DNA from: Lachnospiraceae bacterium | GTDB lineage: Bacteria; Bacillota; Clostridia; Lachnospirales; Lachnospiraceae | Assembly (NCBI GenBank): GCA_003488445.1 | Contig: DNLO01000077.1 | Location: 1-6,202 of the forward strand | Direction: 5' to 3' | DNA: 6,202 bases | Shown: in pieces, positions 1 through 6,202 of the stretch | Layout of the letters: the number at the start of each line of letters is the position of its first letter | How positions within the stretch are numbered: position 1 is the first letter of the stretch | Notes under the pieces: generated by a model | What the model was told of the DNA's origin: nothing | The model's input: only the letters and a program-made list of their open reading frames with translations | The model's database searches: none | Position numbers and translations under genes: made by a program

Positions 1-1701
1 CGCGAGATGCAGGATCAGGTGCTGGACAATATGGACCTCGAGCGTGAGAGAGGCATCACTATAAAGTCCCAGGCGGTGAGGACCGTATACAAGGCAAAGA
101 ACGGAGAAGAGTATATCTTCAATCTGATAGATACCCCCGGCCACGTAGACTTCAATTATGAGGTGTCCAGGTCTCTGGCAGCCTGTGACGGTGCGGTCCT
201 TGTTGTAGACTCTTCACAGGGAGTTGAGGCACAGACACTGGCGAATGTATATCTGGCGATGGATCACGACCTGGATGTATTCCCCGTGCTCAACAAGATC
301 GATCTGCCCTCTGCCGACCCCGACAGGGTAGCCCGGGAGATAGAGGATGTGATAGGTATCGAAGCGCTTGATGCTCCGAGGATATCGGCCAAGTCCGGTA
401 TAGGCATAGATGATGTGCTTGAATCCATAGTGGAAAAGATACCTGCTCCTTCAGGGTCTGCGGATGAGCCGCTGAAGTGCCTCATCTTTGACTCACTCTA
501 TGATTCCTACAAGGGAGTGATAGTCTTCCTTCGGGTGTTCGACGGCAGCGTGAAGAGCGGCGACAAGGTGAGGTTCATGGCTTCCGGGACGGATGAAGAG
601 GTGGTCGAAGTGGGCTATTTCGGCGCCGGCCGTTTCATACCCTGCGATGAGCTTTCTGCCGGTATGGTCGGCTATATCACGGCATCCATCAAGGATGTGA
701 GGCAGACGAGGGTCGGAGATACGGTGACATCTGCCGTCACTCCGTGCACTGAGGCTCTGCCGGGATACAAGAAGGTGAATCCCATGGTGTATTGCGGAGT
801 ATATCCTGCGGATACGAGGGACTATCCGAATCTGAGAGATGCACTGGAGAAGCTGCAGCTTAACGATGCTTCGCTCACCTTTGAGCCTGAGTCTTCGCTG
901 GCTCTGGGCTTCGGCTTCAGGTGCGGTTTCCTTGGACTGCTTCATCTGGACATAGTGGCAGAGAGACTGGAGAGAGAATACGATCTGGATCTGGTGACTA
1001 CTGCACCGGGTGTCGTATACAGGGTGTACAGGACCGACGGGGAGATGATAGAGCTCACCAATCCCTCCAATCTGCCCGAGCCCTCTGAGATAGAGCATAT
1101 GGAGGAGCCCATAGTAGCGGCCGAGATAATGGTTTCCACAGAGTACCTGGGGGCTATCATCAAGCTGTGCCAGGAGAGGCGGGGAGTACAGACTGCCATG
1201 GAATATCTTGAGGAGACCAGAGTGCTTCTCAAGTATGATCTGCCGCTTAATGAGATCATATATGACTTCTTCGATGCGCTGAAGTCGAGATCCAGAGGGT
1301 ATGCGAGCTTCGACTACGAGATGAAGGGCTATGTGAAGTCGGAGCTGGTAAAGCTGGATATCCTTATAAACAAAGAATATGTGGATGCACTCTCGTTCAT
1401 CGTCTTCAAGGATTCGGCCTATGAGAGAGGCTCAAGGATGTGTGAGAGGCTGAAGGGAGAGATCCCCAGGCATCTGTTCGAGATCCCCATACAGGCAGCC
1501 GTGGGCGGCAAGGTCATCGCAAGAGAGACCGTGAAGGCTGTGCGCAAGGACGTGCTGGCCAAGTGCTACGGCGGAGATATATCGAGAAAGAAAAAGCTTC
1601 TGGAAAAACAGAAAGAGGGTAAGAAAAAGATGAGACAGATAGGCTCCGTAGAAGTGCCAAAGGAAGCCTTCCTGTCTGTACTCAGGCTCGATGAAGAGTA
1701 A
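1..1701 (+). CDS. lepA: Elongation factor 4 (LepA), translational GTPase, 5'-truncated by the window edge
   Basis: LepA/EF4 is a ribosome-associated GTPase of the EF-G family that acts in the cytoplasm on stalled or pre-/post-translocation ribosomes and has been linked to ribosome assembly. The reading frame is open from base 1 and starts with Arg-Glu; the ATG at base 7 is internal, not the start. By recall of the E. coli protein (599 aa), about 33 N-terminal residues are missing, including the G1 P-loop. The 566 visible residues match the rest of the family length closely. Visible GTPase motifs are the ERGITIK switch I (G2) at bases 46-66, DTPGH (G3) at 130-144, NKID (G4) at 292-303 and SAK (G5) at 385-393. 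The EF-G-like domains follow, with [12 protein letters not shown] near 907-942. The LepA-specific C-terminal domain ends with [14 protein letters not shown] near 1561-1602 and a Lys-rich stretch. There are no frameshifts. The stop codon lies inside the start of hemW. Confidence 0.98.
   Translation, partial: REMQDQVLDNMDLERERGITIKSQAVRTVYKAKNGEEYIFNLIDTPGHVDFNYEVSRSLAACDGAVLVVDSSQGVEAQTLANVYLAMDHDLDVFPVLNKIDLPSADPDRVAREIEDVIGIEALDAPRISAKSGIGIDDVLESIVEKIPAPSGSADEPLKCLIFDSLYDSYKGVIVFLRVFDGSVKSGDKVRFMASGTDEEVVEVGYFGAGRFIPCDELSAGMVGYITASIKDVRQTRVGDTVTSAVTPCTEALPGYKKVNPMVYCGVYPADTRDYPNLRDALEKLQLNDASLTFEPESSLALGFGFRCGFLGLLHLDIVAERLEREYDLDLVTTAPGVVYRVYRTDGEMIELTNPSNLPEPSEIEHMEEPIVAAEIMVSTEYLGAIIKLCQERRGVQTAMEYLEETRVLLKYDLPLNEIIYDFFDALKSRSRGYASFDYEMKGYVKSELVKLDILINKEYVDALSFIVFKDSAYERGSRMCERLKGEIPRHLFEIPIQAAVGGKVIARETVKAVRKDVLAKCYGGDISRKKKLLEKQKEGKKKMRQIGSVEVPKEAFLSVLRLDEE
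1684..1701 (+). promoter_or_regulatory. lepA-hemW overlap with probable translational coupling
   Basis: The hemW ATG (1691) lies 11 bases inside the end of lepA, whose TAA occupies 1699-1701. Only a weak AGG (1684-1686) precedes the ATG, with four bases between, so no strong independent ribosome binding site is seen. The overlap and weak site suggest that hemW is translated mainly by ribosomes finishing lepA. The overlap is seen directly; the coupling is inferred. Confidence 0.6.
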
Positions 1702-2857
1702 CGATATTTCTGTCTACGTTCATTTCCCGTTCTGTGTCAGGAAATGTCTCTACTGTGATTTCAATTCTGCTCCCGCATCACGGGAGACCATGAGGGCGTA
1801 TACGCATGCTCTCCTGACGGAGATCACTGCAAAGAGAAGTCTTTTGCGGGGGAGGAAGCTCTCCTCCGTGTATCTTGGAGGAGGTACACCGAGCCTTATG
1901 GATCCCGGTGATATAGCAGACGTCCTTGGTGCGATCGACTCCATTACCACGATAGGTCATGATACCGAAGTTTCCATGGAGGTGAATCCGGGCACTTTGG
2001 GAGGTGAATACTCCGAAGGGGCCGGGGGAGACAGGGTGGCGGCACTTATGAAGGCGGGGGTGAACCGCATGAGCATCGGGCTTCAGTCGGCTGATGAAGG
2101 TGAGCTGAAGGCGCTTGGGAGGATACACTCCTTAGATGATTTCATGAGGACCTATGACCTCCTGCAAAGCTGCGGTGTGCCCGAGATCAGCGTGGATATC
2201 ATGACAGCGATCCCGCATCAGACGGAAGATAGCCTGCAGCGCACTCTGGAGACTGTCACTTCGCTGAAGCCGGGGCATATATCGGCATACTCACTGATCA
2301 TAGAAGAGGGCACGCCCTTCGGACGTGCCGGGGAGGAGAGTCTGTGCCTTCCGGATGAGGACACCTCCTTTGCTCTGGACAGATACACCGTGAGATACCT
2401 GAAGGATGCAGGCTATGACAGATACGAGATCTCCAATTATGCGCTCATGACACCTGCCGGTGATCACAGATGCAGACATAATCTCGGATACTGGGAAAGG
2501 GCGGATTATCTCGGTATCGGGGTATCTGCGGCCTCTCTTGTGGGAGATCACAGGTTCACCAATGCCCCTGATGTGGATTCTTATATCAAAGACCCGGGGG
2601 CAGAGCATGCGGAGGACAGGCGGATAAGCCGGAAGGAAGCCATGGAGGAGTTCATGTTCCTGGGACTTCGCAAGACGGCGGGGGTATCCGAAGAGGCATT
2701 TGAGGAGGACTTCGGTGTGAGTATGAGCAGTGTCTATGATGGCGTGATCAAAAGGTATGCCGAAGAAGGGCTGATGAAAAGATCAGAAGGCCGGGTATTT
2801 CTTACGGAGAGAGGGCTGGAGGTGTCGAATATCATCCTTTCCGATTTTCTTCTCTGA
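1691..2857 (+). CDS. hemW: Radical SAM heme chaperone HemW (often annotated as oxygen-independent coproporphyrinogen III oxidase-like)
   Basis: This 388-residue protein belongs to the HemN/HemW branch of the radical SAM superfamily. HemW binds heme and a 4Fe-4S cluster and is thought to deliver heme to target proteins; it is not a proven coproporphyrinogen oxidase. The cluster ligands are C15, C19 and C22 (C-x3-C-x2-C), followed by D23-F24. HemN normally has a further Cys at C-x3-C-x2-C-x-C, and its absence here favours HemW. Other family motifs are GGGTP at residues 63-67 (SAM binding), EVNPGT at 97-102, SIGLQS at 128-133, VDIMTAIP from 168 and CRHNLGYW at 261-268. The winged-helix-like C-terminal part contains EEFMFLGLR near 319-327. 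The ATG at 1691 is chosen because it gives the usual short N-terminus before the YVHFPFC motif and overlaps the lepA stop. A Gly-rich stretch after residue 102 looks about eight residues longer than usual. In many Bacillota hemW sits directly after lepA, as here. Confidence 0.94.
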   Translation: MKSNDISVYVHFPFCVRKCLYCDFNSAPASRETMRAYTHALLTEITAKRSLLRGRKLSSVYLGGGTPSLMDPGDIADVLGAIDSITTIGHDTEVSMEVNPGTLGGEYSEGAGGDRVAALMKAGVNRMSIGLQSADEGELKALGRIHSLDDFMRTYDLLQSCGVPEISVDIMTAIPHQTEDSLQRTLETVTSLKPGHISAYSLIIEEGTPFGRAGEESLCLPDEDTSFALDRYTVRYLKDAGYDRYEISNYALMTPAGDHRCRHNLGYWERADYLGIGVSAASLVGDHRFTNAPDVDSYIKDPGAEHAEDRRISRKEAMEEFMFLGLRKTAGVSEEAFEEDFGVSMSSVYDGVIKRYAEEGLMKRSEGRVFLTERGLEVSNIILSDFLL

Positions 2858-2927
2858 CCCTGTCTTTAATGCTTATTTTTCTTGCGTAATCCCGTGAAAC
2901 ATAATAGAATAAACTATATACATACTC
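2858..2927 (+). promoter_or_regulatory. AT-rich intergenic region with a candidate sigma-70/SigA-type promoter
   Basis: This is the only gap between genes in the window and is visibly richer in A+T than the coding DNA. The best promoter candidate is TTGCGT at 2882-2887 as a -35 box (three of six consensus bases) and TAGAAT at 2905-2910 as a -10 box (five of six), with an ideal 17-base spacer. An overlapping CATAAT at 2900-2905 could also serve as a -10 box but has no good partner. The -35 match is weak, so activation or a different sigma factor is possible. A short T-run (2876-2880) follows hemW, but I find no stem before it, so no intrinsic terminator can be called and read-through from lepA-hemW remains possible. 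Confidence 0.35.
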
Positions 2928-2932
2928 GGAGG
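2928..2932 (+). promoter_or_regulatory. Shine-Dalgarno sequence of the GGDEF/EAL gene
   Basis: GGAGG lies seven bases upstream of the ATG at 2940, a near-ideal sequence and spacing. It decides the start codon of the large downstream gene: the next in-frame ATG (2979) has no comparable site. Confidence 0.85.
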
Positions 2933-2939
2933 ATCATAT

Positions 2940-5900
2940 ATGAGGGTTGGTTTTAAGTATTATCGTGCTGAGGACAGGATGGTTTTCGATCCTTCTGTGA
3001 CGAAGATCCTGGCTGGCGATAGTACTGTTATGCCCTTTATCAACAATATCGAGTTCGGTGCGAAGATACATACCGACGACTGCAAGAGAGCGATAGTCTT
3101 CTTTACTCAGGATTTTGATTTCTCACACAGGAATTTCTGCTATGTCAGGTTCATGGACAGGAACGGGGACTTTCCCTGGTTCCAGATCAGCGTCGCAGGT
3201 AATATGGACGGATGTCTCACGGGCTCGCTGGAGCAGATATCCGAGGAGTCGGAGTCAGAGCGGATAGCTTTCTTCTGCAAGCTGCAGGGCTTCCTAAACG
3301 AACTCCCGATCTATGATGTGCCGAATCTCTTTGCGATAAGGATGACGGATTACAGGTCCCTCTCCGTGAATGAGGGCAGGGATCTGGCAGATCAGGCGAT
3401 GCAGAATGCCTTCGAGGTCGTGAAGGGTGTGCTCAGAGGCAGCGATGTAGTGGCCTTCGGCGGAGAGGATACCATCTTTGCTTATCTTCTGGGGATCAAG
3501 GATGATATGATCCTCTGTGACAGGGCATCCTCCATCATATCGTCACTGCGTATCGCCTGGGGTGAATACAGCGAGAACCTGAAGGAAGTCGTGTCCATTG
3601 GTATATCCACTGTTGCCAACAATGACAACCTGAACATCTCCGAGCTTTATGCCAAGGCTGCGGCTGCTCTTGATGCCGCTACCAAGAGGCACAAGAATAC
3701 ATATGCACTCTTCTCGGACAAGATAAAGGATGAGGAGCAGTTCGTCGGCAAGAACGTTTCTCTTCACGATATAGAGCTGGTAAAGAATATCCTGGATCCT
3801 GTGAGGACCTGGGCTTATGCCGTGGACGAGAGGCTTCACCTGCTGTACAAGAACAACGCTCTCAACGAGAGGATACCGGGAGAGAGTCTTGGCTACTGCT
3901 ACCAGCTGATCAAGGGAGAGTCATCTCAGTGTGAGGACTGTCCTCTCAGGAAGTTCGAGGGGGATCAGTCATCGGTAGACAGTGATGTGTTCTCTCCGGG
4001 ACTTCGCAGGACCATACATATGCGCACTACCAGGCTGCGCATGCGCAACAATATCAAGGTCTATATCATTGCGGCTACCAAGGAGGACATCTCAGAGCAG
4101 CTGGAGGTGCTCAACCAGAGCACCAGGAACTACAACAGGGCAATGCAGAAGATGCAGGATATCATCTGGGAGATAGATCTGGATGAGATGAAGTGCATCC
4201 GTATCAGAGAAGAGAATATCCTGTCCATGGTAGACAGGCGCGTGGACAACTACGATACCGTACGAGAGTACTATCTTAACCATGTGGTATATCCCGACGA
4301 CAGAGAGGATATGATGCTTGCGACCAGCCCGGACAGGCTGAGAGAGGCATCCAGGATAGGCAGGAGCAACGTGGACAGCAAGGTCAGGCTCCTCTATCAG
4401 GACGGCACCTATCACTGGTATTCCATAAACTCCATACTGGAGGGCGACAAAGTGTATCTCGTGGCCAGAGACATCAACGATCTGTCGCATGATATCGTGG
4501 AGGACTATGTGGCGAGCAGGCGCTACATCGAGATACGGAAGGACAATACCGCACGCAATGAGCTTGCCAAGAATTACGAGAGATCCGAGCATGTGAACGA
4601 GCTCACGGGCATATATGTGTTTGAGTATGATGCAGCAGAGAAGAGCTATTATCTGAGCACCACCTTTGAGAATATGTTCGAGGTCACCGAGAGCATGGAG
4701 AAGGATGAGTGGTCTCTGCTCGAGGGGCTCACTCCCTATGCCGATGACAGGGGCAAGTACGAGGACTTCCTCCAGAGGGTAAAGAATGCCAGCGACACCT
4801 ACGAGATCACCGTGAGGCTGATCAACAGGTTCGGGGTGGCTCTGTGGTTCACCATCACGGTCCAGGCTCTCATGGGTATAGGCAATTCCCTGGCCCGTGT
4901 CACGGGCTGCATACAGGACGTCAATACGGAGATGGAGATCAAGGCCGAGCTGGAGTTCAGGGCTGACTTCGATCCGCTTACCGGTCTCATCAACAGCGAG
5001 AAGTTCTACAAGGATACGGAAGAGCGTCTGCTGATGCGGCCTGACAGCAAGTTTGCCATCATCTCGGTGGATATAGACAGGTTCCGTATCATTAACGACA
5101 GATTCGGCATAGAGGCAGGTAACGGATGTCTGAGGGAGCTCGGACGGGTGATACACAGCTCGCTCCCCTGGGACGGCATAGCGGCCAGATACCAGTCGGA
5201 TATGTTCACTGTCCTCTTCGAGTATGAGGATGAGCATGATATCCTTGATTACATCGAGAAGCTGACTCTCGGATTCCATGTGGAGGAGGCTACCAGATGC
5301 GGCTCCACGCTCAGCTACGGCATCTACAAGGTAGATGACAGGAATATCACCGTAAGGCTCATGTGCGACAGGGCAAGACTCGCCAAGAAGAATATCAAGG
5401 GCAATACTCTGACGAACTTTGATGTCTATGATGACAATATAAGGGTGAAGCAGAACAGACTGGCAGAGATGGAGAGTGAGATGCAGATAGCTATGGACAG
5501 GCATGAGTTTGTCATGTATCTGCAGCCGAAGATCTCTCTCGATACCAACAAGATCTGCGGAGCGGAGGCTCTTGTCAGATGGATGCACCCCACCAAGGGA
5601 CTGCGTATGCCGGGAGATTTCCTGCCGCTCTTCGAGAGCAACGGATTCATCAAGCACATCGATGAGTTCATGTGGGATGAGACGGCAAAGTATCTTGCAA
5701 GACTGGCGGAGCTGCGTGTGGATATACCTCTTTCGGTCAATATATCCAGGCTTCATATAGGCAACACAGATCTCGTGAGCACCTTTACTTCTCTTGTGGA
5801 CAAGTACGGCATTCAGCCGAAGAATCTGGAGCTGGAGATCACGGAGACGCTGTTCACGGAGGATACGAAGTCGCTGTATGAGGTGATGTCCGGGCTCAAG

Positions 5901-6202
5901 GAAAAGGGCTTCACCATAGAGATGGATGATTTCGGTTCGGGTTATTCTTCTCTGAACATGCTGAAGGATGCACCTGTTGATGTAATAAAGATAGACAGGT
6001 TCTTCATAGATGAGGTAATAGATACGAACAGGGGTAAGATAATAGTCGCCAATTCGATCAAGATGTCGAAGGATCTCGGCATGAAGGTGATAGCCGAGGG
6101 AGTGGAGTCCAGAGAGCAGGCTGAGTTCCTGAGGGATGCCGGCTGTGATGTGGCTCAGGGTTACTATTATTCGAAGCCCGTTCCAACGGAGGAGTTTGAG
6201 AA
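2940..6202 (+). CDS. Multi-PAS, degenerate-GGDEF, EAL-domain protein; probable c-di-GMP phosphodiesterase, 3'-truncated by the window edge
   Basis: The frame is open from the ATG to the window edge, giving 1087 residues. Few are missing, since an EAL domain normally ends soon after the KPVPTEEFE seen here. Reading from the N-terminus: PAS-like fold about 10-102 (HTDD at 44-47, W80, TGSLEQI at 94-100); GGDEF-like fold about 129-258 with GGED-T in the loop (174-178) and an upstream RGSD (166-169); PAS-like domain about 275-385 with C320, C331, C334; PAS about 400-515 (YPDD at 451-454, DG...W at 488-493); PAS about 545-663; degenerate GGDEF about 672-830; EAL from about 850. The second GGDEF keeps DPLTGLIN (678-685) but has QSDMF at 752-756, so cyclase activity is unlikely. 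The EAL domain keeps E876-A-L, N934, LEITE (965-969), D996-D997, K1017, E1053 and Q1073, so c-di-GMP hydrolysis to pGpG is expected. No signal peptide or membrane segment is visible, which suggests a cytosolic sensor-effector. Codon use matches the neighbours. The ligand is unknown. Confidence 0.95.
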   Translation, partial: MRVGFKYYRAEDRMVFDPSVTKILAGDSTVMPFINNIEFGAKIHTDDCKRAIVFFTQDFDFSHRNFCYVRFMDRNGDFPWFQISVAGNMDGCLTGSLEQISEESESERIAFFCKLQGFLNELPIYDVPNLFAIRMTDYRSLSVNEGRDLADQAMQNAFEVVKGVLRGSDVVAFGGEDTIFAYLLGIKDDMILCDRASSIISSLRIAWGEYSENLKEVVSIGISTVANNDNLNISELYAKAAAALDAATKRHKNTYALFSDKIKDEEQFVGKNVSLHDIELVKNILDPVRTWAYAVDERLHLLYKNNALNERIPGESLGYCYQLIKGESSQCEDCPLRKFEGDQSSVDSDVFSPGLRRTIHMRTTRLRMRNNIKVYIIAATKEDISEQLEVLNQSTRNYNRAMQKMQDIIWEIDLDEMKCIRIREENILSMVDRRVDNYDTVREYYLNHVVYPDDREDMMLATSPDRLREASRIGRSNVDSKVRLLYQDGTYHWYSINSILEGDKVYLVARDINDLSHDIVEDYVASRRYIEIRKDNTARNELAKNYERSEHVNELTGIYVFEYDAAEKSYYLSTTFENMFEVTESMEKDEWSLLEGLTPYADDRGKYEDFLQRVKNASDTYEITVRLINRFGVALWFTITVQALMGIGNSLARVTGCIQDVNTEMEIKAELEFRADFDPLTGLINSEKFYKDTEERLLMRPDSKFAIISVDIDRFRIINDRFGIEAGNGCLRELGRVIHSSLPWDGIAARYQSDMFTVLFEYEDEHDILDYIEKLTLGFHVEEATRCGSTLSYGIYKVDDRNITVRLMCDRARLAKKNIKGNTLTNFDVYDDNIRVKQNRLAEMESEMQIAMDRHEFVMYLQPKISLDTNKICGAEALVRWMHPTKGLRMPGDFLPLFESNGFIKHIDEFMWDETAKYLARLAELRVDIPLSVNISRLHIGNTDLVSTFTSLVDKYGIQPKNLELEITETLFTEDTKSLYEVMSGLKEKGFTIEMDDFGSGYSSLNMLKDAPVDVIKIDRFFIDEVIDTNRGKIIVANSIKMSKDLGMKVIAEGVESREQAEFLRDAGCDVAQGYYYSKPVPTEEFE

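Noticed and set aside
7..9. ATG as the start of lepA
   Set aside because: The LepA-conserved residues run upstream to the window edge and the P-loop is still missing, so this Met is internal.
493..1098. Reverse-strand reading frame of about 201 codons within lepA
   Set aside because: It is the in-register complement of strongly conserved lepA coding sequence, with no ribosome binding site or recognisable product.
1691..2857. True HemN (oxygen-independent coproporphyrinogen III oxidase)
   Set aside because: The extra Cys of the HemN C-x3-C-x2-C-x-C motif is absent (Phe follows Asp here), the length is short for HemN, and the position after lepA fits HemW.
2858..2885. Rho-independent terminator after hemW
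   Set aside because: There is a T-run, but no inverted repeat ahead of it that could form a stem.
3982..4176. Short + strand frame inside the GGDEF/EAL gene
   Set aside because: It is out of frame with a well-supported protein, low in complexity (Arg/Ser/Cys rich), and has no ribosome binding site.
4092..5756. Long reverse-strand reading frame of about 554 codons
   Set aside because: It lies entirely inside the GGDEF/EAL gene and in codon register with it. Its sequence shows no recognisable domain, and the opening is explained by rare TTA, CTA and TCA sense codons.

Overview
The window holds three genes on the + strand and no mobile, RNA or CRISPR features. It suggests a Clostridia-type member of the Bacillota, perhaps a gut or rumen relative of Lachnospiraceae. 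The reasons are the lepA-hemW gene pair, a strong GGAGG ribosome binding site, and a GGDEF-EAL protein with the 'YLQPK', 'GAEALVRW' and 'DRARLAKKNIKG' style common in that group. Base composition looks roughly balanced by eye. Arg codons are mostly AGG/AGA, Ile ATA is frequent, and Leu TTA/CTA and Ser TCA are rare. All three genes share this bias, so nothing points to recent transfer. The family-level placement is a guess.

Bases 1-1701 are lepA (elongation factor 4), missing only about 33 N-terminal codons. Bases 1691-2857 are hemW, a radical-SAM heme chaperone of the HemN superfamily. Its start codon overlaps the end of lepA by 11 bases, so the two are almost certainly co-transcribed and translationally coupled. 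In many Bacillota this pair is followed by hrcA-grpE-dnaK-dnaJ; here it is not.

Bases 2858-2939 are a short AT-rich gap with a plausible weak promoter and a clear Shine-Dalgarno sequence. From 2940 a very large gene runs off the right edge, with 1087 codons visible. It encodes a multidomain c-di-GMP signalling protein. I read the order as PAS, cryptic GGDEF-like domain, PAS-like domain with a Cys cluster, PAS, PAS, degenerate GGDEF (QSDMF in place of GGDEF), EAL. The EAL domain keeps every catalytic motif I can check, and neither GGDEF-type domain keeps a working active-site loop. The protein is therefore best read as a cytosolic, sensor-regulated c-di-GMP phosphodiesterase. It has no obvious functional link to lepA-hemW.

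The most interesting part of the window is this protein: two inactive GGDEF folds and four PAS-type modules feeding one apparently active EAL domain. I found no evidence for a wholly new system.
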